Positions 34,724-44,310 of a stretch of 64,000 bases of DNA are shown here, one piece after another. The notes under the pieces are model-generated. The model was not told the origin of the DNA and did not search any database. It was given only the letters and a program-made list of their open reading frames with translations. Every line of letters starts with the position of its first letter. The first letter of the stretch is position 1. The stretch lies in assembly GCA_902593165.1 (NCBI GenBank), contig CACJHI010000009.1:1-64000 (forward strand). The letters run 5' to 3'. Source of the DNA: an uncultured Bacteroidota bacterium (lineage in GTDB: Bacteria; Bacteroidota; Bacteroidia; Flavobacteriales; Flavobacteriaceae). Made by a program: the position numbers and the translations under genes.

Positions 34724-36019
34724 ATGGATATAAATGTAATAATAGCAAGCACCATAGGTCTTTTTGTGATAACCCTTCTCTTAGTTACAATGCTACTTGT
34801 TGCAAAAGAGAAACTTTTGCCATCTGGTCCTGTAAAACTTATAATTAATGGTGAGAAAGATGTTGAAGTTAGTTCTGGAGATACATTATTAACTACTCTT
34901 GGAAATAATAAAATTTTTCTTCCATCTGCATGTGGAGGAGGTGGAACTTGTGTTCAATGTAGATGCCAAGTAATTGAAGGAGGTGGCGATATACTTCCAA
35001 CAGAAGAACCTCATTTTACAAGAAAAGAAATTTCTGAAGGCTGGAGACTTGGATGCCAAGTTAAAGTAAAGCAGGATATGAAAATTGAAGTTCCTGAAGA
35101 AGTTTTTGGTATAAAAAAATGGGAAGCTAAGGTTAAAAGTAACTACAACGTTGCGTCCTTTATTAAGGAATTTGTGATTGAAATTCCTGAGGAAATGGAT
35201 TATAAAGCAGGAGGATATATCCAAATTGAGATTCCTGAGTGTGATATCAATTATCAGGATATGGATATAACATCTCATCCTAAAGAACATCCAGATGATC
35301 CTCAAAAATTCAAACTAGAATGGGATAACTTTAATCTGTGGCCCTTGAATATGAAGAACAACGAAACCGTTGAAAGAGCATATTCGATGGCATCTTATCC
35401 AGCTGAGGGTAAAGAGATAATGTTAAATGTTAGGATTGCAACCCCACCTTGGGATGGTAAAAAAAATGATTGGATGTCAGTAAACCCTGGAGTTGCATCC
35501 TCTTATATTTTCTCAAAAAAGCCTGGTGACACTGTTACAATCTCAGGACCATATGGAGAATTTTTTATTAATGAATCAGATTCAGAAATGCTATATGTTG
35601 GTGGAGGAGCGGGAATGGCACCAATGAGATCTCATTTATATGAACTGTTCAGAACTATCAAGACAGGTAGAAAAGTTACTTTCTGGTATGGAGGTAGATC
35701 TAAAAGAGAGCTTTTTTATGTTGATCACTTTAGGGCTTTAGAAAAAGACTATCCAAATTTTAAATTTTATATCGCTTTATCTGAACCCTTAGAGGAGGAT
35801 AATTGGAAAGTTAAAGATTCTCTTGATGGTGATGGAGATGGTTTTATTGGATTTATTCATCAAGTAGTTATTGACAACTATCTATCCAAGCATGATTCAC
35901 CAGAAGATATTGAAGTTTATTTCTGTGGACCTCCACTAATGAATCAAGCAGTTGAAAAAATGGCTGAAGATTTCGGTGTCCCACCTGAGAATGTCAGGTT
36001 TGATGACTTCGGTGGTTAA
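34724..36019 (+). CDS. nqrF: Na+-NQR subunit F (NADH-oxidising)
   Basis: NqrF accepts electrons from NADH. The 431-residue protein has one N-terminal helix, a [2Fe-2S] ferredoxin domain with the Cys pattern in [14 protein letters not shown] and LGCQV, an FAD domain with RAYSMASYP, and an NADH domain with [15 protein letters not shown] and YFCGPPLMN. The sequence ends at the usual FDDFGG. The stop overlaps apbE by one base. Confidence 0.97.
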   Translation: MDINVIIASTIGLFVITLLLVTMLLVAKEKLLPSGPVKLIINGEKDVEVSSGDTLLTTLGNNKIFLPSACGGGGTCVQCRCQVIEGGGDILPTEEPHFTRKEISEGWRLGCQVKVKQDMKIEVPEEVFGIKKWEAKVKSNYNVASFIKEFVIEIPEEMDYKAGGYIQIEIPECDINYQDMDITSHPKEHPDDPQKFKLEWDNFNLWPLNMKNNETVERAYSMASYPAEGKEIMLNVRIATPPWDGKKNDWMSVNPGVASSYIFSKKPGDTVTISGPYGEFFINESDSEMLYVGGGAGMAPMRSHLYELFRTIKTGRKVTFWYGGRSKRELFYVDHFRALEKDYPNFKFYIALSEPLEEDNWKVKDSLDGDGDGFIGFIHQVVIDNYLSKHDSPEDIEVYFCGPPLMNQAVEKMAEDFGVPPENVRFDDFGG

Positions 36020-37017
36020 TGAATATCTTAGTTAAAATATTTTCTTTACTCTCATTATTACTCATTAGTTGTAGTACAGACTCATCTAGTTATAAAAGAA
36101 TTCAGGGTGATGCTCTTGGTACTACTTATAATGTGATAGTTCAATCTGAGTTAAATTCCAGTAAAATTAAACAGAGTATTGACTCAATTTTTGAGGTTGT
36201 AAATAATTCAATGTCAACTTATAGGACTAATTCAATAATATCAAGAGTTAATCAGTCTCAAAGTCCAGTTAAAGTTGACTATCACTTTATTGAAGTTTTT
36301 AGAAAATCACAAGAGATATGGAAACTTTCTAATGGCTATTTTGATCCTACAGCTGGTTCTATTGTTAATTTATATGGAATGGGTCCAAATACTAATGTTC
36401 AGTCAATAAATAGATATAAAATTGATAGTGTAATGCAATATGTAGGTTTAGATAAAGTATACTTAAATAATCAGAATGAAATAGTGAAAGCTAAAGGAGG
36501 TGTTTATATTGATTTTAATGCTATTGCAAAAGGTTACTCTGTAGACTTAATTAAAGATTTATTGACTAAGATAAACTCAGAAAATTTTTTAATTGAGGTA
36601 GGAGGAGAATTAATCACCAAGGGGGTCAATGAAAAAAACACTAAATGGAAAGTTGCGATCCAAAATCCTATTGATTTGAATAGTTATTATACAGAGATTT
36701 CAATAGATGGAATGTCACTAGCTACCTCTGGAAACTATAGAAAATTTAGAATTGATTCTCAAACTGGTATAAGATATGCACACATAGTTAATCCAATTAA
36801 TGGTGAGTCAATGACGAATAATATATTAAGTGCTTCAGTAGTTTCTAGTTCATGTATTGAAGCAGATGCTTGGGCAACGAGTTTAATGTTAATGGACCCA
36901 ATAGAAGCTACAAAAATTATAAACAACATTGAAGATACAGAAGTATTAATATTGACTGCAGTAAATGATCAAATTATACCCATTAAATCAGAAGGCTGGG
37001 ATTTAATTACCAGGTAA
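36019..37017 (+). CDS. apbE: FAD:protein FMN transferase, lipoprotein
   Basis: ApbE transfers FMN to a Thr of target proteins; NqrB and NqrC upstream are its obvious targets. The 332-residue lipoprotein (signal ending LISC, Cys15) has GDALGTTYNVIV, NSMSTYRTNSIISRVN, GYFDPTAGSIVNLYG, KGGVYIDFNAIAKGYSVDLI, FLIEVGGEL and YAHIVNPINGES with Mg2+ and substrate residues. It faces the periplasm. The end overlaps the convergent methyltransferase gene by 15 bases. Confidence 0.95.
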   Translation: MNILVKIFSLLSLLLISCSTDSSSYKRIQGDALGTTYNVIVQSELNSSKIKQSIDSIFEVVNNSMSTYRTNSIISRVNQSQSPVKVDYHFIEVFRKSQEIWKLSNGYFDPTAGSIVNLYGMGPNTNVQSINRYKIDSVMQYVGLDKVYLNNQNEIVKAKGGVYIDFNAIAKGYSVDLIKDLLTKINSENFLIEVGGELITKGVNEKNTKWKVAIQNPIDLNSYYTEISIDGMSLATSGNYRKFRIDSQTGIRYAHIVNPINGESMTNNILSASVVSSSCIEADAWATSLMLMDPIEATKIINNIEDTEVLILTAVNDQIIPIKSEGWDLITR

Positions 37018-37770
37018 TTTTTTTCCAATTGGTATTATATCATCTTGGATTAGAGAATATTTTATAATCAGATCTTTAGAAATTTTTGTTGAATAGTTTA
37101 ACATTTCAACTTTGAATCCTGCCTGCTCAACTCTATCTTTAAAATCCAGTCCATATTCTCTGACATGGTCATATTGTCCAAAATATTTTTCTCGTTGAAT
37201 TTTAGATTTTATTGATGGATCTTCGAATGTTTTTTTTCTATTCAGGTTTATAGGTACTTGTAAAATTGATATACCATTATCCTTTAAAACTCTATATATC
37301 TCATTTAATGCTGATCTATCATCCTCTATGTGTTCAAGTACATGATTGCAAATAATTAAGTCAAAAGAATCATCTTCAAATTTCATAGATGTTAAGTCTC
37401 CTTTTATATCAGCAATTGGTGAATCTAAGTCAAAGGTTAAGTAGTCCCAGTTTTTTAATTTTTTAAATTTTTTATAAAAAACTTGTTCTGGAGCAACATG
37501 TAAGACCTTTAAATTCGAATTCAATAAATTTGTTTCTTTCTCAATATATAACCATAGAAGCCTATGTCTTTCAAGAGATAAAGTACCTGGGCATAGAGCA
37601 TTTTTTCTAAGTTTTCTATACCCATATGATAGAAATCGCGAATAATTACTTTTATCGATTGGATCTGTGTATTTTTTTCCTTGGAATATTATCCTGAGTA
37701 TCGGTGTAACAAGAAAGCTATATTTTATTAAAAATTTCCTTGGTAGGAATTTCAATATATACTTCATCAA
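37003..37770 (-). CDS. Class I SAM-dependent methyltransferase
   Basis: This 255-residue protein has a variant SAM-binding strand LKVLHVAPEQVFYKKF, a DLDSPIADIKGDLTSMKF acidic loop and FDLIICNHVLEHIEDDRSAL, a type-11-like methyltransferase core, followed by LQVPINLNRKKTFEDPS. The N-terminal 60 residues are basic and partly hydrophobic. The substrate is not known. It overlaps map by four bases, so it belongs to the gpmI-thioredoxin-map run on the minus strand. Confidence 0.85.
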   Translation of the reverse strand: MMKYILKFLPRKFLIKYSFLVTPILRIIFQGKKYTDPIDKSNYSRFLSYGYRKLRKNALCPGTLSLERHRLLWLYIEKETNLLNSNLKVLHVAPEQVFYKKFKKLKNWDYLTFDLDSPIADIKGDLTSMKFEDDSFDLIICNHVLEHIEDDRSALNEIYRVLKDNGISILQVPINLNRKKTFEDPSIKSKIQREKYFGQYDHVREYGLDFKDRVEQAGFKVEMLNYSTKISKDLIIKYSLIQDDIIPIGKKLPGN

Positions 37771-38576
37771 TTAAAAAATTTTTTAAACTTTCTTTCTTCA
37801 TTAGAATCTATTCCAAGTTCTTCATATATATAATCAAAGGTTGAGAGAATTTCAGGTTCCCCATTTATTATAGCAATATTATGTTCAAAGTGTGCGCTAA
37901 CCAGTCCATCTTGAGTTACAAATGTCCAACCATCATCTTCTAGACTAATTTTTTCTGTACCCAAGTTAATCATAGGCTCAATAGCCAAGACAAGTCCATC
38001 TTTTAAAATTTTACCTGATCCTGACCTACCATAATTTGGAATTTCAGGTTCTTCATGTAAATTTTTTCCTAAACCATGACCAACTAATTCTCTAACTATT
38101 CCATAACCATGCTGATTAATATAATTTTGAATAGCATTACCAATATCACCAACTCTATTATTAATCTGCATTTTATCTATACCTAAATACAAAGACTCTT
38201 TAGTTACATTCAATAATTTTTCAATTTTTTCAGATACTTCACCAACTTTAAAAGTATAAGCGTGATCACCATAGTATCCATTCTTAATGACTCCACAGTC
38301 GACAGATATTATATCCCCATCTTTTAATGGTTCACTACAGGGAATTCCGTGAACGACCTGATTATTTACACTCACACACAATGTGTTGGGAAAGTTGTTA
38401 TAACCTTTAAATCCTGGTTTTGCATCATTATCAAGAATAAATTCCTCTGCAATTTTATCAAGATATAAAGAGTTTACTCCTGGCTTAATTTCTCTTGCCA
38501 TAAGACCCAGAGTCTTAGATACTAATTGAGCACTATCACGAATTTTTGTTATTTCTTCAATTTGTTTTAATATCAT
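37767..38576 (-). CDS. map: Methionine aminopeptidase, type I
   Basis: Map removes the initiator Met from new proteins. The 269-residue type I enzyme shows metal ligands in order: Asp in SVDCGVIKNGYYGD (two), His in VGHGLGKNLHEEP, Glu in AIEPMINL and Glu in HFEHN. The C-terminal tail of about 20 residues (EELGIDSNEERKFKKFFN) extends past the usual end. It overlaps both neighbours by four bases. Confidence 0.95.
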   Translation of the reverse strand: MILKQIEEITKIRDSAQLVSKTLGLMAREIKPGVNSLYLDKIAEEFILDNDAKPGFKGYNNFPNTLCVSVNNQVVHGIPCSEPLKDGDIISVDCGVIKNGYYGDHAYTFKVGEVSEKIEKLLNVTKESLYLGIDKMQINNRVGDIGNAIQNYINQHGYGIVRELVGHGLGKNLHEEPEIPNYGRSGSGKILKDGLVLAIEPMINLGTEKISLEDDGWTFVTQDGLVSAHFEHNIAIINGEPEILSTFDYIYEELGIDSNEERKFKKFFN

Positions 38577-39076
38577 TCTGAATAATATACATTTTTATAC
38601 CCCATATTATTTATTATCCTGTAAATATCCTTTTCTAAATTTTCATATGGAAATTCAACTATTCGGTTTTCTTCACTTGAGTTTTTGAGAAATATAATAG
38701 TTGGAGTATTAGTTATCTCTTTCCCTATTTCAAGCCCATCTGCAGTTTTCTTTTCAGAATTTAATAAAACTATTCTGATATTTTCATTTGAAAAATTTAA
38801 TGAATTTAAAATTTTTAAAAATCTTGGGACTTCTCTCTCACTATCATGACATCTAGTATTCATAAAAATTTCAATATTATATTCATTTAATTTTGAAAAA
38901 TCTTCATTTAGGGCGAAATCATCTATTATATATGATTCATAATTTTTTTGAAACCAAGCAGTATTTGGTGAATTAAATAAATAGTCAATGTCAACTTCTC
39001 CCTCTGTTATAAGATACTTTTCACTTGAAGTACATGCTATAAATGAAAGAGTGAGTAAATAAATAATTTTTTTCAT
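38573..39076 (-). CDS. Thioredoxin-fold lipoprotein with single Cys motif
   Basis: This 167-residue lipoprotein (signal ending IAC, Cys15) has a thioredoxin-like core: strand YNIEIFMNT, then RCHDSEREVPRFLKI, and the cis-Pro loop NTPTIIFLK. The usual CxxC has Ser in place of the second Cys (CHDS), so it cannot make the standard intramolecular disulfide and may act as a monothiol reductase or a binding protein. It overlaps map and gpmI by four bases each. Confidence 0.75.
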   Translation of the reverse strand: MKKIIYLLTLSFIACTSSEKYLITEGEVDIDYLFNSPNTAWFQKNYESYIIDDFALNEDFSKLNEYNIEIFMNTRCHDSEREVPRFLKILNSLNFSNENIRIVLLNSEKKTADGLEIGKEITNTPTIIFLKNSSEENRIVEFPYENLEKDIYRIINNMGYKNVYYSE

Positions 39077-40617
39077 TTTATTAAAGATTTTCCATTCATT
39101 TCATTTGGTTTATGTATTCCTATAATATCTAAAATTGTGGGAGCAATATCAGCTAATATTCCATTATTTATATTGTCAGTACCAGAATTAACAATAATTA
39201 TTGGCACGGGATTGATTGTATGTGATGTATTCTCTGACCCATCATTATTTATCATTTTTTCACAATTACCATGGTCTGAAATAATAATAGTTACATAATC
39301 ATTGTTATTTGCTGTGTTAACTATTTCCCCTAAGTGCTTATCTACAGATTCACATGCCTCAATAGCTGCTTTGAAATTACCGGTATGTCCAACCATATCA
39401 GGGTTTGCAAAGTTTAGACAAATAAATCCAAACTTATTCTTTTTAATCTCAATGATTACATTTTTAGAAACTTCTTCTGCACTCATTTCGGGTTTTAAAT
39501 CGTATGTAGCAACTTTTGGAGATGGGCAAAGGATTCTTTCTTCACCTGTAAAAGATTCTTCCAGACCACCATTAAAAAAATATGTAACATGAGGATACTT
39601 TTCAGTTTCAGCAATTCTTAATTGAGGTATACCATTCTTAGACAGTACTTCACCTAAAGTGTTTTTTAAAACATTTTTTTTGAAAATAGGTTTAGCTACT
39701 GTAAAAGTTTCATCATAATTTGTTAGTGTATAAAAGTTTTTAGTAACTGATTTCATTCCAGCATCACTAAAATCTTTCTCACATAAAGTTGATGTAAGTT
39801 GTCTCCCTCTATCTGATCTATAATTAAAAAAAATTATTATATCATCTTGATTAAATCTATGAATGCTATTACCATTGACATCAGTTTTAATTATAGGTTT
39901 AATAAATTCATCAGTAATATTATTTTTATACGACTCATTAATTTCATCACAAAAACTAATTGTTTTTTTCCCAATGCCATTACAAATTAAATCATAAGCC
40001 TTTTTTACCCTTTCCCATCTGTTATCTCTATCCATTGAAAAATATCTCCCTATAACTGTAGCTAATTTTCCACCATTTCTTTCACAAAACTTTTCAATTG
40101 AATCTATAAATTTGACTCCTGATCTAGGATCAACATCTCTTCCATCTGTAAACCCATGAATAAAGATATTCTCTTTAACCTCTTTTAAAGAGATTATAAT
40201 TTCTTTTAAATGATTAATATGTGAGTGAACACCACCATCTGATATGAGTCCGAGTAAGTGAATATTAGAAGATTTATTTTTTGTGTATGAAATTATTTCT
40301 TGAAATTCTTTCATTTTATGAAACTGACCATTCTTTATTGATTCATCAATTCGTAATAAATCTTGTAGAACTATTCTCCCAGAACCTATGTTCATATGGC
40401 CTACCTCACTATTACCCATTTGACCAACTGGAAGTCCAACTTGTTCACCATGAGTAATTAAATAATTGTTAGGATTCTTGTCTTTTAAAAAATTATAATT
40501 TGGTGTTTTCGCTATATCTGGAGCAGAGACTTTCTTATCTGAGGAAATACCCCATCCATCAAGAATTAATAGTAAAACTTTATTATTCAATTTTTTATTT
40601 AAAGATACAAATATCAT
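39073..40617 (-). CDS. gpmI: Phosphoglycerate mutase, cofactor-independent
   Basis: GpmI interconverts 3- and 2-phosphoglycerate using two Mn2+ ions. The protein has LLILDGWGISSD, the phospho-Ser region VGQMGNSEVGHMNIGSGR, HIHGF-type segment FIHGFTDGRDVDPRSG, VIGRYFSMDRDNRW, NYRSDRGRQLT, FANPDMVGHTG and IISDHGNCEKM with metal ligands, ending in NGKSL. I use the ATG at 40617; the TTG before it adds one Met, and an in-frame Met-free N-terminus LNKKLNNKVLLLI suggests that the first few residues may not be conserved. Confidence 0.96.
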   Translation of the reverse strand: MIFVSLNKKLNNKVLLLILDGWGISSDKKVSAPDIAKTPNYNFLKDKNPNNYLITHGEQVGLPVGQMGNSEVGHMNIGSGRIVLQDLLRIDESIKNGQFHKMKEFQEIISYTKNKSSNIHLLGLISDGGVHSHINHLKEIIISLKEVKENIFIHGFTDGRDVDPRSGVKFIDSIEKFCERNGGKLATVIGRYFSMDRDNRWERVKKAYDLICNGIGKKTISFCDEINESYKNNITDEFIKPIIKTDVNGNSIHRFNQDDIIIFFNYRSDRGRQLTSTLCEKDFSDAGMKSVTKNFYTLTNYDETFTVAKPIFKKNVLKNTLGEVLSKNGIPQLRIAETEKYPHVTYFFNGGLEESFTGEERILCPSPKVATYDLKPEMSAEEVSKNVIIEIKKNKFGFICLNFANPDMVGHTGNFKAAIEACESVDKHLGEIVNTANNNDYVTIIISDHGNCEKMINNDGSENTSHTINPVPIIIVNSGTDNINNGILADIAPTILDIIGIHKPNEMNGKSLIK

Positions 40618-40621
40618 CAAG

Positions 40622-40629
40622 TAGATTTG
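40622..40629 (+). promoter_or_regulatory. Probable -7 element of rsgA
   Basis: TAGATTTG matches TAnnTTTG, 37 bases before the rsgA ATG, in the short gap between divergent gpmI and rsgA. No good -33 box is seen. Confidence 0.4.
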
Positions 40630-40666
40630 TTAATATGATTAGGAAAAAATATATTGTTAATTAATT

Positions 40667-41614
40667 ATGCCAGAAGGAATAGTATATAAATCAACAGGTA
40701 GTTGGTATTTAGTAAAATCAAAAAATAAATTTTTTGAATGCAGGATTAAAGGAAAGATCAGACTTAAAGATATAGCCACTACTAATCCAATAGCTGTTGG
40801 CGATGAAGTGGAATTTGAAATGGAAAGTGGTGGCAAAGGAGTTATTTCTAACATATTACCAAGAGTAAACTATATAATTAGAAAATCAGTTAATCTATCT
40901 AAACAGTATCATATAATTGCCTCTAATATTGACATTTCAGTCCTAGTAGTTACATTAAATAATCCTATTACATCAACAAATTTTATTGATAGATTTTTGG
41001 TGAGCTGTGAGGCATATGATATACCAGTAATTATTGCATTTAACAAAAAAGATACATACATAGAGAAAGAATCTGATGAAATAGAAAGAATAATTAACAT
41101 ATATAGAACGATAGGTTATAAATGTGAATTAATTTCTGCTAAATATGGTGATAGAGTAGATGAAATAATTAAATTAATCAGAAATAAAACTTGTATTATA
41201 TCAGGACATAGTGGAGTTGGTAAATCGACACTGATTAACTCAATATCCCCAAACTTGAAACTTAAGACAAAAGAAATTTCTTCATCACACAAGCAAGGAA
41301 AACATACTACTACATATGCTGAAATGTTTGACCTCGATTCTAACATTAAAATTATTGATACCCCTGGTATAAGAGGTTTTGGATTAGTTGATATTACAAA
41401 GTATGAGTTGGGTGATTTTTTTCCAGAATTTTTTGAGGCTAAGCAAAAATGTAAATTTAAAAATTGTTTACATCTAGATGAGCCTGATTGCAATGTGAAG
41501 AATAAGATAAAAAAGGGAGAAATATTTGAAAGTAGATATAATACATATCTAGACATGTTAAAGGATCAAAATATATACAGGAAGTCAGATGAAGCTAGTA
41601 ATACAGAGAGTTAA
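40667..41614 (+). CDS. rsgA: Ribosome biogenesis GTPase RsgA
   Basis: RsgA is a circularly permuted GTPase that helps mature the 30S subunit. The 315-residue protein has an N-terminal OB fold (GIVYKSTGSWYLVK), then G4 FNKKD, G1 GHSGVGKSTLINSI, the TTTYAEM switch, G3 DTPGIRGFG, and a C-terminal zinc motif C-x4-C-x-H-x5-C (CKFKNCLHLDEPDC). It overlaps dtd by 26 bases. Confidence 0.96.
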   Translation: MPEGIVYKSTGSWYLVKSKNKFFECRIKGKIRLKDIATTNPIAVGDEVEFEMESGGKGVISNILPRVNYIIRKSVNLSKQYHIIASNIDISVLVVTLNNPITSTNFIDRFLVSCEAYDIPVIIAFNKKDTYIEKESDEIERIINIYRTIGYKCELISAKYGDRVDEIIKLIRNKTCIISGHSGVGKSTLINSISPNLKLKTKEISSSHKQGKHTTTYAEMFDLDSNIKIIDTPGIRGFGLVDITKYELGDFFPEFFEAKQKCKFKNCLHLDEPDCNVKNKIKKGEIFESRYNTYLDMLKDQNIYRKSDEASNTES

Positions 41615-42041
41615 AGAATCAAGTGTAGAAATTGATAATAAGATAAAAGCTGAGATAGGAAAAGGTCTTTTAGTTTTGATTGGAATCAGTCAGGAAGACA
41701 ATAAATTAGATGTAGAATGGTTAGTAAATAAGGTTTTAAATATCAGAATTTTTAATGATTCAGATGGAGTCATGAATAAATCTATAATTGATATTAAAGG
41801 AGAGATTTTAGTTATTTCTCAATTTACATTAATGGCCTTGACTAAAAAGGGTAACAGGCCATCATATATAAAGTCTGCTTCACATGAAATAGCAATTCCA
41901 CTTTATAATTATTTTATTGAATTACTTGAATCTAATCTAAATAATAGGATTAAAACTGGAATTTTTGGTGCTGATATGAAAGTAAGATTAATAAATGATG
42001 GACCCGTAACAATTATTATTGATTCCAAGAATAAAGAATGA
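41589..42041 (+). CDS. dtd: D-aminoacyl-tRNA deacylase
   Basis: Dtd removes D-amino acids and Gly mischarged onto tRNAs. The 150-residue protein has MKLVIQRVKESSVEI, GLLVLIGISQEDN, the SQFTLMALTKKGNRPSY motif and TGIFGADMKVRLINDGPVTI with the cross-subunit Gly-cisPro equivalent. It starts inside rsgA and ends exactly where the convergent murB begins. Confidence 0.95.
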   Translation: MKLVIQRVKESSVEIDNKIKAEIGKGLLVLIGISQEDNKLDVEWLVNKVLNIRIFNDSDGVMNKSIIDIKGEILVISQFTLMALTKKGNRPSYIKSASHEIAIPLYNYFIELLESNLNNRIKTGIFGADMKVRLINDGPVTIIIDSKNKE

Positions 42042-43043
42042 TTAAATAATAAGCACCTCTTCCTCTAATTGAATATTAAAATTATTAAATATCGTTTCTT
42101 TAATATCATTTGCAAAATCCAGGATATCTTTACCTGAAGCACTTCCGCGATTTATAATAACAAGAGGCTGATTTTCATAAACACCAACATTCTTATTCCC
42201 TCTCTCTTTAAATCCTGATTTTTCAATTAACCATGCCGCTGGAATTTTATAATTGTTTGAATCAATTTTGAATGATGGTAGATTAGGATATACTGCTTTA
42301 ATTTTTTTAAGTTTTGATTGATTAACTATGGGATTTTTAAAAAAACTTCCACAATTACCAACTGACTTATGATCAGGTAATTTAGACTGTCTAATTTTTA
42401 TCACTTCATCAGAGATTACTTTTAATGAAAGTTCAGAATTAGATAAATTTTCTTTTAAGTCTTTATAATCTATGTTAAAGTGGTGATTATCTTTTGTTAG
42501 ATTTAATTTAATTGATGTAATAACTACTTTGTCTTTTAGCTCATTTTTAAAAATTGAGTTCCTGTAGCTAAATTTACAATCTGATTTTTTCATTTCAAAT
42601 TCTTCTAAGGAATCTAATTCAATTCCCGAGCAGCTATAAAAAATATCTTTTAGCTCTACACCATATGCTCCAATATTTTGTATAGGAGCAGCCCCAACAT
42701 TTCCAGGTATTAAAGACAGGTTTTCAATACCGCCATAATTATTTTCAACAGCCCAAATCACAAAATCATTCCAATTTTCACCAGCGGCTACCTCTACTAG
42801 TATTGAATCTTTATTCTCGCTTATAACTTTAATTCCCTTATTCTTAAGATTTATGATTGTACCTTCAAATCTTTTTGTAAATAATATATTACTTCCACCA
42901 CCTAAAATTAGGATTTTACCCTTACTGTTTGATAAAATTCCTTTAAGCTCACTTATTTCTTCAACTTCATAAATAAAATTTGCAGTTTCACTTACATTGA
43001 ATGTATTAAATTTTTTTAGGGAAGCTTCTTTATTAATTTTCAT
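42042..43043 (-). CDS. murB: UDP-N-acetylenolpyruvoylglucosamine reductase
   Basis: MurB makes UDP-MurNAc for peptidoglycan with FAD and NADPH. The 333-residue protein has the start LKKFNTFNVSETANF, ILILGGGSNILF, NLSLIPGNVGAAPIQNIGAYGVE, FSYRNSIFK with the catalytic Arg, the general acid Ser in NCGSFFKNP, and a late PLVIINRG. The YRxS loop and length fit the E. coli type. It lies three bases after the aminotransferase gene. Confidence 0.95.
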   Translation of the reverse strand: MKINKEASLKKFNTFNVSETANFIYEVEEISELKGILSNSKGKILILGGGSNILFTKRFEGTIINLKNKGIKVISENKDSILVEVAAGENWNDFVIWAVENNYGGIENLSLIPGNVGAAPIQNIGAYGVELKDIFYSCSGIELDSLEEFEMKKSDCKFSYRNSIFKNELKDKVVITSIKLNLTKDNHHFNIDYKDLKENLSNSELSLKVISDEVIKIRQSKLPDHKSVGNCGSFFKNPIVNQSKLKKIKAVYPNLPSFKIDSNNYKIPAAWLIEKSGFKERGNKNVGVYENQPLVIINRGSASGKDILDFANDIKETIFNNFNIQLEEEVLII

Positions 43044-43046
43044 TAA

Positions 43047-44237
43047 TTATCCAGTATATTCTTTCAACCCAATATTTATTATATTAATTGCTCTTTTAAT
43101 TTTCTCAGAGTTTAATACAAATGCAATTCTTACTTCATCTTCTCCATTATTTTCAGAGCTATAAAATCCAGATGCTGGGGCTACCATTACACTTTCATTA
43201 TTAATAGAAAAGTCAGTTAGTAAAAACTTTGCAAAATCTTCAGCATTTTTAACTGGTAGTTTGATAATGGAATAAAATGCACCCATTGGATTTGAGAATT
43301 TTATATCATTAATTTTTGATAATTCATCTATAAGCACCTCTCTTCTATGAGAATATTCACTTATAACGCCATCTATATACTTTTGATCAGAGTTCAGCGC
43401 TTTATTTGCAGCAATTAAAGCTAAAGTAGGAGGAGATAATCTTGCAAGTGCAAACTTCAAACATGTTTCAATAAAGTTTGAATTTTTTGATACTATAAAA
43501 CCAATTCTAGCTCCACATAAGCTATACCTTTTAGATGTAGAATCGATTAAAATTGCATTATCAAAAAACATTTTATCTTCTAAAATTGAGTAGTGTTTCA
43601 AATCAGTGTAGATAAACTCTCTATAAACCTCATCAACTACTATGAACAAATCATTTTTCTTTGCAAGGTTAGCAATACTTATGATCTCCTCTTTAGAATA
43701 AACATATCCTGTAGGATTACATGGATTACAGATAAGGATAGCTTTAGACCTCTTATTAATTTTTTTTTCAAAAGATTCTAGAGAGGGTAGTGCAAAATTA
43801 TCTTCAATTTTTGATGTAACTGGAATAACCTTTACATCTGAAGCATGGGCAAATCCATTATAATTTGCATAAAAAGGTTCAGGAATAATGACCTCATCTC
43901 CAGGATCACATATAGAATTCATTGTGAAGGATAGTGCTTCACTAGCACCAACAGTTGTAATTATATCATCAGGAGACACATTAATATTATGACCTGAATA
44001 ATATGAACATAAATTTTTCCGAAATTCATAAGATCCTTGTGAGTATTCATATTTTAATAACTCTAAATCAATATCTTTTATAGCATTAATCGACTCAACT
44101 GGAGACTTAATATCTGGTTGACCAATATTTAGATGAAGTATATCCATCCCATTCTGTTTTGCCTTATCCGCATAAGGTACCAGTTTTCTTATAGGTGAGG
44201 ATGGAATATTAATTCCTTTTTTTGAGATTGTTGGCAT
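43047..44237 (-). CDS. Class I/II aminotransferase
   Basis: This 396-residue PLP enzyme starts INIPSSPIRKLVPYADKAK and has LNIGQPDIKSP, TVGASEALSFT, ICNPCNPTGYVYS, VVDEVYREF and the PLP lysine in STSKRYSLCGARIGF. It differs from the aromatic-operon aminotransferase at 25982. The substrate cannot be fixed from the sequence; aspartate or another amino acid is likely. Its only close partner is murB. Confidence 0.9.
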   Translation of the reverse strand: MPTISKKGINIPSSPIRKLVPYADKAKQNGMDILHLNIGQPDIKSPVESINAIKDIDLELLKYEYSQGSYEFRKNLCSYYSGHNINVSPDDIITTVGASEALSFTMNSICDPGDEVIIPEPFYANYNGFAHASDVKVIPVTSKIEDNFALPSLESFEKKINKRSKAILICNPCNPTGYVYSKEEIISIANLAKKNDLFIVVDEVYREFIYTDLKHYSILEDKMFFDNAILIDSTSKRYSLCGARIGFIVSKNSNFIETCLKFALARLSPPTLALIAANKALNSDQKYIDGVISEYSHRREVLIDELSKINDIKFSNPMGAFYSIIKLPVKNAEDFAKFLLTDFSINNESVMVAPASGFYSSENNGEDEVRIAFVLNSEKIKRAINIINIGLKEYTG

Positions 44238-44255
44238 TTATTTAACTTAATTTTG
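44221..44255 (+). promoter_or_regulatory. Probable promoter of valS
   Basis: TAATTTTG (44248-44255) matches TAnnTTTG, with TTTG at 44221-44224 (23 bases away) or TTG at 44228-44230 (17 bases) as possible -33 boxes. It lies 56 bases before the valS ATG, between divergent genes. Confidence 0.45.
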
Positions 44256-44310
44256 TAAATATACTTCAAGGTATGTTATTTTTGTTTTACATTAAAATAT
44301 TTATGAATTG

